Part shown: positions 26,413 to 36,133 of the stretch, piece after piece
Numbering within the stretch: position 1 is the stretch's first letter
How the letters are laid out: every line of letters begins with the position of its first letter
NCBI GenBank assembly: GCA_030604085.1
Contig: JAUVWP010000004.1
Coordinates: 1 to 38,892 of the forward strand
From: Methanosarcinales archaeon
Lineage (GTDB): Archaea; Halobacteriota; Methanosarcinia; Methanosarcinales; Methanogasteraceae
Direction: 5' to 3'
Length of the DNA: 38,892 nt
The notes under the pieces: generated by a model
Database searches by the model: none
What the model saw: the letters and a program-made list of their open reading frames with translations, nothing else
Told to the model about the DNA's origin: nothing
Translations under genes and position numbers: made by a program

Positions 26413-26664
26413 CCGGGTACCTCCTTCCAAACTTGACAGTCTTCCACTCTATGTTACACTGATATAGATGTGGTGTTAGGTATTGGTTTCAGGTGTTGGT
26501 GTTGGCAGCGCAAGTTGACAGCCCCAATCCGTCCAATACCTTTAAATGATTGGACATCTTACCACACACTGCATGATCCGCAAGAGGTGATTGGTGGTAC
26601 AAGTGTAGTAAGCTTTAAATGCACCGCGACAATCATGATCACACGTGATTTGATTGGTGATGTA

Positions 26665-27600
26665 ATGAAAAGACAACAAACAACGAAACCGCGCATAACG
26701 ATGGTCGGAGGCGCACTGGATCGAGGCGGCGATAAAATTAACGCACATGCAGTTGCGCACCATGGTGACATACTCGCAATAGCGACAGAGGAAGTTGTGA
26801 CGGTTCCGCCGACCACAACGATCATGAGCACCGTCAAAACGATGCTGAATCATGGATTCAGAAGAATCCCGATCGCTGATGCGGGCACGCAGCAATTAAG
26901 AGGCATCATCGTATGCAGGAACATCGTTGATTTTCTGTGCGGCGGACCGAGGCATTCTCTTGTCACCCACCGGTTCGATGGCAACATACTGGCTGCGGTC
27001 AACGAGGAGATACGCGAGATCATGGAGACCGATGTTGCGTACCTGCACACAGACTCCTCAATCGAGGACGCTCTGAAACTAATGAAAGAGAAGAACGTCG
27101 GATCCCTGCCGGTCCTGGACAAGGATGAGCGAGTCTCTGGAATCGTGACCGAACAGGATTTCATGCAGCTGGTCGCAGGCATCAAGATCGGCGCCAGTAT
27201 AGCCGATTACATGTCAACGAATGTGATGACTATTGGGCCGGATGCTGATATCGGGACTGCTGGTAAACTGATGATCGATAACGGATTCAGACGCATTCCG
27301 GTCGTCAAGAACGATATCCTGCTCGGAATCGTCACTGCTTTTGATATACTGCGGTTCCTTGGCAGCGGCGAGGCACTGACAAAGGGAGCAACCGGCATCG
27401 ATGATGCGCTCAGTGTGCCTATAAAGACGCTTGTCATACGGGATGTTGTCTGGACCACGTCAGATCGGGATATCGGCGATGCTGCCGCGATGATGGCTGA
27501 AAACGGCGTAGGTTCGCTTCCAATCATCGACGACGGTGTTCTTACTGGAATGTTGACGGAAAGAGATTTTGTTCGGGTACTAACCACATCAAGACAATGA
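26665..27600 (+). CDS. Four-CBS-domain protein
   Basis: SD GGTGATG before ATG 26665; four CBS repeats (e.g. DALKLMKEKNVGSLPVLDKDERVSGIVTEQDF). Confidence 0.9.
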   Translation: MKRQQTTKPRITMVGGALDRGGDKINAHAVAHHGDILAIATEEVVTVPPTTTIMSTVKTMLNHGFRRIPIADAGTQQLRGIIVCRNIVDFLCGGPRHSLVTHRFDGNILAAVNEEIREIMETDVAYLHTDSSIEDALKLMKEKNVGSLPVLDKDERVSGIVTEQDFMQLVAGIKIGASIADYMSTNVMTIGPDADIGTAGKLMIDNGFRRIPVVKNDILLGIVTAFDILRFLGSGEALTKGATGIDDALSVPIKTLVIRDVVWTTSDRDIGDAAAMMAENGVGSLPIIDDGVLTGMLTERDFVRVLTTSRQ

Positions 27601-27603
27601 GCT

Positions 27604-28416
27604 ATGCGAGTTAAGGACATAATGAGTGCTCCGGTGTATGCGATTACACCCGGAGAGCCAATCTCAAGGGCGCGCAATCTGATGCTCCGCCACAGGATCA
27701 GCAGGCTCCTTGTGATACTGCACGACGAACCTGTAGGAATGCTCACCGAATCCGATATCGGGCGCAGACTCGATCAGGCAGAGCCGCAATGGCGGAGACG
27801 TCCGATCGATCAGATTCCTGTGCAGCTGGTCATGACAAAGTCGTTGATCAGCATATATCCCGACGCCAGCTTATGGCAGGCATCTGAACTGCTGCTTGAG
27901 AACGATATCGGCAGTCTTGCGGTTCGCGATGGCGGGGTAGGGGATCTATGCGGGATCATCACCAAACGGGATATGATCGAATATTTTGCCCGGATAACCG
28001 CCGATATACGCGCCAGTGAGATTATGTCCGACTTCGTTGCAACCGTCCACAAACACCACTCGCTCAGCCATATCCTGCAGATGATGTGGGATGAGGAGGT
28101 GGATCGGGTTGTGGTTCTCGAATACGGCGGAAAGCCGGTGGGCATGATCACCAACTCCAACCTGACGTTTGCGTGCACATTATCTGCCCCGCGCAAAAGT
28201 AGGAGAGTCCATGAACTTCCGGTTATTGCAGAGGATATTATGTCCGCGCCGCTGTTAACGATAGCAGAGGATGGGCTTGCAACCGATGCGGCACGCATGA
28301 TGGTCGATGAGCAGATTGCCAGCATCGTTGTTGTCGATAACGAGAATGATGTGGTCGGAATCCTGGATCAGGATAGTATGTTGCAAGCGATAAATAATAT
28401 AGGAGAAGAATTATGA
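27604..28416 (+). CDS. Four-CBS-domain protein
   Basis: Four CBS repeats starting VKDIMSAPVYAITPGEPISRARNLMLRHRISRLLVI. Confidence 0.9.
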   Translation: MRVKDIMSAPVYAITPGEPISRARNLMLRHRISRLLVILHDEPVGMLTESDIGRRLDQAEPQWRRRPIDQIPVQLVMTKSLISIYPDASLWQASELLLENDIGSLAVRDGGVGDLCGIITKRDMIEYFARITADIRASEIMSDFVATVHKHHSLSHILQMMWDEEVDRVVVLEYGGKPVGMITNSNLTFACTLSAPRKSRRVHELPVIAEDIMSAPLLTIAEDGLATDAARMMVDEQIASIVVVDNENDVVGILDQDSMLQAINNIGEEL

Positions 28417-29198
28417 ATGTATGCGATATTATGGTGGAGCCGGTGCACATCGAAAAATCAGAAGATCTGTCTCGCGCACTGGATCTGATGGATAAGTATG
28501 ATACGAGACGGTTGATGGTTACGAGCAAAGGCAAACTCAGAGGTGTGCTGACCATGCGAAATATTGCGCGTGCACTCGGCACGAGCAGGAAATCCGGTAT
28601 AGCAGCATCCTCGCTCCATGTAGCCACTGCGGTCAGCGATGCTTGCACGGTGGTTCCTCAGGATATGGATGTGGACGATGCCATATCGATTTTACAGGAG
28701 CAGAGAGGCATCCTTATTGTAAAGGATAATGATGAGATCCTTGGCTGGGTCACGCCGCAGGAGATTCTTAAGACCCAGACCGTCTTTGGATTTGCTGCGG
28801 AATTTATGAACAAACCGGTTACTGCTGCGCCCGGCGATCGCGTCGTCCATGTGCGGCGGACGATGATGGATCACAACATCGGGCGTCTCCCTGTGATCGA
28901 GGATCACCGGCTGGTCGGCATCATAACCGAGAAGGATATAGCAAAAGCGATGCGTGCGATCCGTGGTCTGGTTACTGCCAATCAACAGGATACCAGAGTC
29001 AAGAGTCTCCTGACCGTGGATATCATGAGCCGCGGCGTCAGGACCGCGTACACGAACTCCAACATACCAGATGTTGTGAATCTCATGCTAAAGTATGGGT
29101 ATGGCGGGATTCCGGTGCTCAATCTGGATGATGACATGGTCGGGTTCATCAGCCGGAGGGATGTTGTCGCGAAGATGCGTGCGAAATCCGAGACCTGA
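28413..29198 (+). CDS. Four-CBS-domain protein
   Basis: Four CBS repeats starting VCDIMVEPVHIEKSEDLSRALDLMDKYDTRRLMV; ATGA overlap with upstream gene. Confidence 0.9.
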   Translation: MNVCDIMVEPVHIEKSEDLSRALDLMDKYDTRRLMVTSKGKLRGVLTMRNIARALGTSRKSGIAASSLHVATAVSDACTVVPQDMDVDDAISILQEQRGILIVKDNDEILGWVTPQEILKTQTVFGFAAEFMNKPVTAAPGDRVVHVRRTMMDHNIGRLPVIEDHRLVGIITEKDIAKAMRAIRGLVTANQQDTRVKSLLTVDIMSRGVRTAYTNSNIPDVVNLMLKYGYGGIPVLNLDDDMVGFISRRDVVAKMRAKSET

Positions 29199-29501
29199 AG
29201 TCATATTTTAATTTGCCGCACCCGCCCGGCATCATCCGGGCGTATGCGCGGCATCGGTTCCATTGAGGGGATTGAGAGCGATCGTGCTTGCGGCAAGAGG
29301 ACGGGAGAATCAGAAACGCAAACAGTATCCCTGGGTAGTGTCGGCAAATCCTTAATCTGCTGTGAACATCTACCGGATCTTCGCTGTCTTCTTTTTGTAT
29401 AGACCCACAACTCGAGATCACATCCTGCCACAGTGAGCAATCACCAACCGGCATGAAGGGGTTTATCTATTTATAACCGTAAATAAACCACGATCAGCGA
29501 T

Positions 29502-31820
29502 ATGCAAATCGGAGTATACATCTGTCACTGCGGGCTCAACATCGGGGGAGTCCTTGATATCGATGCAATCGTAGCGGAGGCTGCAACGTTTGACGGCGTC
29601 CGCATCGCCAGGGATATCGATTTTGCATGTTCCGATGCAGGGCAGGAAGAGATCAGAGCCGATATCGAGAGCGGCGTTGACCGCGTCGTCGTAGCCGCAT
29701 GCTCGCCGCGTATGCACCAGACAACCTTTGAGCGCCTGCTTGAGGATTCGGGGCTGAATCCGTATCTTCTGGTGATTGTAAACATTCGCGAGCAGTGCTC
29801 ATGGGTTCATGCCGATAACCCTGCGCTTGCGACCCAGAAGGCGATCGATCTGGTGCGCATGGGCGTAACAGAGGCAAGAGAACTCTCCCCGATCCCGAAA
29901 CGGACGATCCCGATCAATCAGGATGCGCTCGTCATCGGAGCCGGGATCGCAGGCATGACCGCTGCGCTCGATCTGGCAGATAGCGGCATGAAGGTGTACC
30001 TGATCGAGAGGGAGCCGACTATAGGGGGACGCGCGGCTCTGTACGGGAGTCTCTTCCCGACAAACGACTGCGCGATCTGCATCATCGCCCCGAAGATGAC
30101 CGATGTCCTCAACCATCGGAACATCGATCTCTACACCTGTGCGGAGATCACAGAGGTAGAGGGGAGTGTTGGCAATTTCAGGGTGCGCGGTGTCAAGAAA
30201 CCGCGGTTCGTCAAAGAAGATATCTGCAAGGGCTGCATCGACGACTGTGCGCATGTATGCCCGATCACCGTTCCGAACCAGTTCGATTACGACATCGGGG
30301 TCAGGAAGGCGATCTACGTTCCGATGCCGCAGTCTGTGCCCATGATTGCGTGCATCGATGAGCACTGCGTCGGTTGCGGATTGTGCGAAGAGGCATGTCC
30401 GCTGGACGCTATCGATTATTTCCAGAAGGAAGAGGAGTTCGAGTTCGATGCGGGCGCAATCATCGTTGCAACAGGCTGGAAGCCGTTTGATGCGGCACGC
30501 AAGGAGGAGTACGGCTACGGACGGCACAGGGACGTGATCACGTCGCTGCAACTCGAACGGATGCTGAATGCGAGCGGACCCACATACGGACGCGCAATCC
30601 GACCGTCGACAGGAGAGCTTGCACAGAGAATCGCATTCATCCAGTGCGTCGGGTCAAGAGATGCGACCGTTGGCAATAACTATTGTTCTCTCGTCTGCTG
30701 CATGGCTGCAATCAAGAGTGCACAGGCGATCAAGAAAAAAAACCCTGATACGGATATCTCGATTCATTATATCGACATACGGGCGTGTGGCAATGGTTAT
30801 GAGGAATATTACCAGCGCACACAGGAACTTGGAGTCGATTTCATACGTGGCAGGGTCGCAGAGGTGCTGACACACGGGGAAAGCGCTGTTATCAGGTACG
30901 AGGACACGCTGGCAGACGACGGGATCATCGAGGAGGAGTGCGACCTTGTCGTCCTCTCGGTAGGAATCGAGGCTGAGAGCGAGATCGGCATCGATATGCA
31001 GACCGGAGCGGACGGGTTTATGCAGGTGGCGCATCCGAAACTAAGACCTGTGGAAGCGCATACCGACGGCATCTTCATAGCAGGGTGCGCATCAGGACCA
31101 AAAGACATCCAGACCTCGATTGCGCAAAGCTCGGCTGCCGCTTCCAGAGTAAAGACCCTGCTAACGCATGACCATCTGGAGATCGACCCGATGAGCGCGC
31201 ACGTGGACGCGGACAAGTGCATCGGATGTGCGATCTGCATGGGTGTTTGCAAATTCAAAAACATCAGGATGGTGCACGGCAAGGCAGTGGTCGATGAACT
31301 TGCTTGCAAGGGCTGCGGTTCATGCAGTGCCGCGTGCCCGGAAGGGGCACTCGAGCCCTACATGCACACCGACGCCCAGATCCTCTCGCAGATACGAACG
31401 CTCACAAAGAACGAGTGCCCGCTGATCGTTGCGTTTCTCTGCAACTGGTGCGCTTATGCATGTGCAGACTTAACAGGCGTGCTGCACATCTCATACCCGA
31501 CCAACATCAGGGTGATCCGTGTGATGTGCGCAGGACGCGTCAATCCGGGTTTTGTGCTCGAGGCATTCAGGTGCGGCGCTGATGGCGTACTCATTGCCGG
31601 ATGCAAGATCAGTGAGTGCCATTATATACACGGGAATGTGAATGCAGAGCACAGGATGGCTGCGCTTTCGGGTCTGCTGGCAGGGGTCGGGATTGATGCG
31701 CACCGACTGCGCGTTGAATGGATCGACGCATCCGAAAGCAAGCGGTTCGTGGAGATCGTCTCCGATTTCGTGGATGAACTGAAAGGGATCGGTCCGATCG
31801 GGTCAGAACTCTCTATATGA
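29502..31820 (+). CDS. HdrA-like heterodisulfide reductase subunit A fused to MvhD/FrhD-type domain
   Basis: YICHCGLNIGGVLDIDAIV, VIGAGIAGMTAALDLAD, FPTNDCAICIIAPKM, multiple CxxCxxCxxxCP motifs, C-terminal FLCNWCAYACADLTG…RVMCAGRVNPGFVLEAFRCGADGVLIAGC. Confidence 0.93.
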   Translation: MQIGVYICHCGLNIGGVLDIDAIVAEAATFDGVRIARDIDFACSDAGQEEIRADIESGVDRVVVAACSPRMHQTTFERLLEDSGLNPYLLVIVNIREQCSWVHADNPALATQKAIDLVRMGVTEARELSPIPKRTIPINQDALVIGAGIAGMTAALDLADSGMKVYLIEREPTIGGRAALYGSLFPTNDCAICIIAPKMTDVLNHRNIDLYTCAEITEVEGSVGNFRVRGVKKPRFVKEDICKGCIDDCAHVCPITVPNQFDYDIGVRKAIYVPMPQSVPMIACIDEHCVGCGLCEEACPLDAIDYFQKEEEFEFDAGAIIVATGWKPFDAARKEEYGYGRHRDVITSLQLERMLNASGPTYGRAIRPSTGELAQRIAFIQCVGSRDATVGNNYCSLVCCMAAIKSAQAIKKKNPDTDISIHYIDIRACGNGYEEYYQRTQELGVDFIRGRVAEVLTHGESAVIRYEDTLADDGIIEEECDLVVLSVGIEAESEIGIDMQTGADGFMQVAHPKLRPVEAHTDGIFIAGCASGPKDIQTSIAQSSAAASRVKTLLTHDHLEIDPMSAHVDADKCIGCAICMGVCKFKNIRMVHGKAVVDELACKGCGSCSAACPEGALEPYMHTDAQILSQIRTLTKNECPLIVAFLCNWCAYACADLTGVLHISYPTNIRVIRVMCAGRVNPGFVLEAFRCGADGVLIAGCKISECHYIHGNVNAEHRMAALSGLLAGVGIDAHRLRVEWIDASESKRFVEIVSDFVDELKGIGPIGSELSI

Positions 31821-32736
31821 CATCGAGCCGTGCATCGATTGTGGATTTCCTGACCCGCAATGTTATGTCATCCACGCCAGCCTCACCGACCAGAAGGAAT
31901 TTGACGGACGTCCCACTCACATCCACCGCGTACTCACTGCTATTGAGTCCGGCACCATCCGATGTCGTGTTGAAGTACTGCGCCCACGCATCCGGATATT
32001 CTGTGAATACTGTTATCTCGACATACGAGAAGGGCTGATCGCCTGAAAATAGCAATTCCCGTCTATCTGATGTTAGACGGACTTCTTCTACCGCATTGCT
32101 GCTTATTGATCTCTTATCCCCTGTGACCTCTATCGCGCTCACCGTCATGCTGATACCTGTCTCGCCAGGTTGCTGAAGCGTTATCGCAGGCGCCAGTTTC
32201 ATGACCGATCGATCCTCCTGCACAAGGATCAAAGCTCCGTTCTCGTACTCAAACATCTGGTTTAAGTAGTAATTGTTGCAGGAGCGGTAACTGATCGAAC
32301 CGAGACCTGTCAGGCTTACGTCACTGCTATATGGCAACATGCCTGTCGCGTTGTTTGCATCTATCCACATACCGCAGCCGTTGTCATTTACCGAGAGCGT
32401 GCCGCTTGATCTGCCCGGACTGATGACAGGGATGTCCCCGCCACCCATCTTGATAGGTACGCTGACTGGTACCTGAGACCCCGGGTTCGCGGCAAGGACA
32501 ACGGACAGCACATCTATCTGCGATTTGAGATTAGCCATGTCCTCATAGACGTCTGCCAGATGCGAGCATTCGGCATCGCTCTTCCATGCAGGGACGTACC
32601 TGACCTGATACATGGTGGTAGCTGTCACAATAAGTCCCAGTATCAGGACCGCGGATATGACCGCTGAGATTGCGGAATCGGATCGATAAAGTGTGCCGAT
32701 ATCTGATCTCAATGGTTCGGGTTTCATTATTTCCAT
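31813..32736 (-). CDS. Archaeal type IV pilin-like / pseudopilin
   Basis: SDSAISAVISAVLILGLIVTATTMYQVRYVP class III-type N-terminus; secreted body. Confidence 0.75.
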   Translation of the reverse strand: MEIMKPEPLRSDIGTLYRSDSAISAVISAVLILGLIVTATTMYQVRYVPAWKSDAECSHLADVYEDMANLKSQIDVLSVVLAANPGSQVPVSVPIKMGGGDIPVISPGRSSGTLSVNDNGCGMWIDANNATGMLPYSSDVSLTGLGSISYRSCNNYYLNQMFEYENGALILVQEDRSVMKLAPAITLQQPGETGISMTVSAIEVTGDKRSISSNAVEEVRLTSDRRELLFSGDQPFSYVEITVFTEYPDAWAQYFNTTSDGAGLNSSEYAVDVSGTSVKFLLVGEAGVDDITLRVRKSTIDARLDVI

Positions 32737-32755
32737 CCCTTGGATTTGTATCACA

Positions 32756-33985
32756 CTAATTCACAACCACAGCCACGTAATCGATGTATGCTTCTTGGTT
32801 ATCCTGATTTGCATACGATTCATATCGCACCACGAGATTGTTTATGTCATTCACCGAATCTATGTACGTGGATACGTTTACCTCCTCCTGGAGCCACGTA
32901 TCGGTCTTTGTCTTTGTCAGCGCCTCGTCGTGCCATGTTGATGTATCCTCTTCCCATACTCTGATCTTAATGTCTTTGGAATTATCCTCCGTATGGTTGA
33001 TCCTTAATATCACCTGTAAAGGCGCGTCAGCAAGCCCTGTAGTGAAATTGAATTGCTAGTATATCGAATCATCAAAATCGGAATTCGGCATATTGTAAAT
33101 CGTGTGCAGACCATCCCCGCTCACATTCACCTGTGAAACAATTGCATCGCCTCCGGATATGTCAACTACCGATATCGGAGTGAATCTGGTAGCTTCTGCT
33201 GTTGTAAAGTTGTATATCGATGAATTACTATAGTAACTCGAGTCTGTGCCATTGTATGCATATACACTATAATAATAAGTTCTGTTTTCCGTCAAACCCG
33301 ATATCGTGACGTTGTGTGCCCGTGTTCCATTGTCCCATACAGACCAATTTCCAAGAGAAAGATCGGTCCCGTAAGCAACTCTGGTTCCGGCATCGCCCTG
33401 GTTTACCGCGTAGTTCACCACGGCGCTTAGGGCATTGGGTGCATCATTATAAACACTGGTTATCTCTGGCGCTGATGGTGGCGGCGGTGTTGGTGTCGCT
33501 GTTGCGGTTGCTGTTGCAGTAGCCGCCACCTCCTCTCCAAGAAGTGTGCCGGTTTGAAGCACAACACCGGCTCCGATATGGACGATGGTAGCGCCCACAT
33601 AGTCATCTTCACCAATGGCGATGCCCCACTCACCAAGCGCATCGATCTCAATTGTATCCCCAAGTCCCCATTCAGGTTTTCCATAGATTAAAGCGAGATC
33701 GGCAGGCGAGAGTTCCACACTGGTTCCGTTCAGATTCAGCATTATCACGAGGTCTTTGACATCGATGAGCTCACCGCCGCCGTGCCTGAAGTAGACCGTG
33801 TCCGTACCGGCATTCACCCAGCCGTCGATGTCTGCATGTGGGCTGTCCACAGGTCCCTTATACGAGAGCACGATGACCGCCAATAAGCCAAAAGTGACGA
33901 CGGCAATCGCTATCATCATCAACTCTCCGATTATCTCAGAGATCGCATCACAGTCTTTTGTGAATGTTTCAGTACGTTTTCTGTG
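32756..33985 (-). CDS. Archaeal type IV pilin-like protein; in-frame TAG at 33056-33058; start obscured by adjacent repeat
   Basis: TKDCDAISEIIGELMMIAIAVVTFGLLAVIVLSYKGPVDS pilin N-terminus; …SDFDDSIY*QFNFTTGLADAPLQVILRINHTEDN… continues in frame to 32756. Confidence 0.75.
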
Positions 33986-33986
33986 A

Positions 33987-34141
33987 TTTTTTAATTTATT
34001 CTGGGAAATCGGGTCATGACAAAGAAAATTAAACCACAGAGGACACAGAGGTTCACAGAGAGTTGTTGTTTTTCTCTGTGCCCCTCTGTGTTCTCTGTGC
34101 TCTCGGTGGTTTTTGAACCCATTCCAGAAAATATTAAAAAG
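33987..34141. mobile_element. MITE-like palindromic element copy A
   Basis: Terminal inverted repeats TTTTTTAATTTATTCTGG / CCAGAAAATATTAAAAAG (15/18) enclosing aaccacagaggacacagaggttcacagagag…ctctgtgcccctctgtgttctctgtgctctcggtggtt. Confidence 0.7.
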
Positions 34142-34173
34142 TCTCTGTTTTTTCATCGAGATAACCCCTCATA

Positions 34174-36123
34174 CTAAATCAATATCGTAAACACCCCGTA
34201 AGAGACAAGCATCAGGATAACTGAATGCTTAAGCCCGGCTGCGACGTGCCCGCTACCCATCTTTCCGGCAACAAGTCCCGAACAGAACCCCTGGACGAGT
34301 GCCGCATGAAAGAAGAGCATGGTATACTCCGCCATATCAAATCCGCTTGCAATCGGCAGACCTTCCACGGCTTCATCCATCGATTGCGGCATTGCGCCAA
34401 GGAAATAGACGACAAGAATGTACACGGTGAAGAGGAAGACGAAGAACGCTATGTAGATGATGAAGACGTATACGAACATCTCAGCAGAGCGTTCCGTCTT
34501 CATCTGCTTCTGGACGTCCGCATCAGTAGCTGCTATGTTGAGCACGCTTCTGACATCGCTTGTGGACTCGCTCGCCTTCACGATGAGTGTGATCACGCGG
34601 CTTGTCATGCCGGTCCGGATGCGGTACTCGAATTTCTTAAGCGCAACCACCAGGTTTGTGCCCCATGAGACATCCTCCACCATCCGCTTCACATCAGAGT
34701 GGAGTATCCCGATCTTTGACTTGGCAACCATAGCAATGGCATCCACGAGCAAGATTCCTGCAGCGTTGATGCTTGCCAGTCTCTTTAAAAACTCAGGAAT
34801 CTGGTCTTCGATCTTCCGTATCCGGATGCTCCGGAGTTCATAGAATATGATGAATGGGATCAGAATTAACAGGGCAGCTACGAATATGACATCATCAACA
34901 GAAGTCACAGTCTCGATAGTCTCAGCACGCATGAGTCCGATCGACGTTCCGATATTGAGCTGACCCAGTCCGTGGGTATGCGTGGCAAGATATGCAATGG
35001 CAAGCGGGATGCTTATCAAAAACGCGTACGCGGGCTTGTAGCGCATCAGCCTAAAGAAATGAGTGAGTGCATCCAATAATCCGGATAGTTTCTTGTAGAA
35101 CCGGATCCGCTTTATCAGTTTGGCGTACTCCTCGGATGGTGGTTTTACGCGAACATCATAGAAGACGTTTAACTCCTTTTCAGCTACATAAGTCCTTGGC
35201 GGTGCCTTGCTCTCGCCTGAGATCATGCTGAGGAGAATAAGGAACAATACGGTGCCAAAGGGGATTATCGCATACACCAGCACATAGAGGATGATCGTCG
35301 TGCCCGAAGACACCAGTCCGAGCACGGCAAGAATCGTCATCATAAAGAGAGGTCCCACCACGAAGACCGAGATGTAGACCTCTGCAAGGATCCCGAGCGT
35401 CTCAAGAAAATTGCGCTGCTCCCTGGTTGCGGCGGAACGATGCTGGTCTGTCTTGCTCTTGAGATATGCGGTGACGTCGCCGCCGCTTGAGACGATGGAT
35501 ACCAAGCCGTCTAAGAAGTCTTTGAGCTGTACGGACGCGGTCCTCTCACTTGCGGTCCGGAGTGCAGTGATCAGGTCATGATCAAAGTATTCCATGTCCT
35601 TTACGATGTACCCGAACTCCTCCGCGGCAGCGCCATAGACGTGCGCATAGCTGCTTAAGGATTTGAAGATCTCGAAGAGGTTCATGCCGCCTCCGCGGCT
35701 GAGTGCATAGAGATAAGCGGTTGCGTGCGGGAGCGACTGGTCAATAAACGATTTGCGGACGTTCGCTTTCGTTGCCGGGATCGCTGTGAATACAAAGTAA
35801 GTGATGTAGAAGACAAGCGTAAATAGCAGCAGTCCTGCCGCGGATGATAAGAGTTCGGTCAGGTGCACCTCCACAAAAGGGGGTGCAGTGATATCGGAAG
35901 GGATACTGACATCACCTGCTATATGGAGTCCCGCATAGATTCCCGCAATCGCGGTAGCAAGCCCCGCGGTAAGCGAATAGAGATACGCTGATGAGAGGTA
36001 CTGGTCGATGGGTACAGGGATGCGTGCCTTGCGCATCTTTGTCCGGAGTTTGCGATGTTTTTCGGATCTTTCGCGAACTCCCCTGCCAAAGATCCGGTAT
36101 GCTGTGCTGGCTACGACGTTCAT
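34174..36123 (-). CDS. TadC/FlaJ-like type IV pilus assembly membrane protein
   Basis: Polytopic; two T2SF repeats (FIDQSLPHATAYLYALSRGGGMNLFEIFKSLS, IPEFLKRLASINAAGILLVDAI). Confidence 0.9.
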   Translation of the reverse strand: MNVVASTAYRIFGRGVRERSEKHRKLRTKMRKARIPVPIDQYLSSAYLYSLTAGLATAIAGIYAGLHIAGDVSIPSDITAPPFVEVHLTELLSSAAGLLLFTLVFYITYFVFTAIPATKANVRKSFIDQSLPHATAYLYALSRGGGMNLFEIFKSLSSYAHVYGAAAEEFGYIVKDMEYFDHDLITALRTASERTASVQLKDFLDGLVSIVSSGGDVTAYLKSKTDQHRSAATREQRNFLETLGILAEVYISVFVVGPLFMMTILAVLGLVSSGTTIILYVLVYAIIPFGTVLFLILLSMISGESKAPPRTYVAEKELNVFYDVRVKPPSEEYAKLIKRIRFYKKLSGLLDALTHFFRLMRYKPAYAFLISIPLAIAYLATHTHGLGQLNIGTSIGLMRAETIETVTSVDDVIFVAALLILIPFIIFYELRSIRIRKIEDQIPEFLKRLASINAAGILLVDAIAMVAKSKIGILHSDVKRMVEDVSWGTNLVVALKKFEYRIRTGMTSRVITLIVKASESTSDVRSVLNIAATDADVQKQMKTERSAEMFVYVFIIYIAFFVFLFTVYILVVYFLGAMPQSMDEAVEGLPIASGFDMAEYTMLFFHAALVQGFCSGLVAGKMGSGHVAAGLKHSVILMLVSYGVFTILI

Positions 36124-36133
36124 ATATGCCCCC

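Noticed and set aside
29224-29241. GCCCGG-CATCAT-CCGGGC hairpin between CBS3 and hdrA
   Set aside because: Short 6-bp stem with no poly-T tract; insufficient to call a terminator or riboswitch
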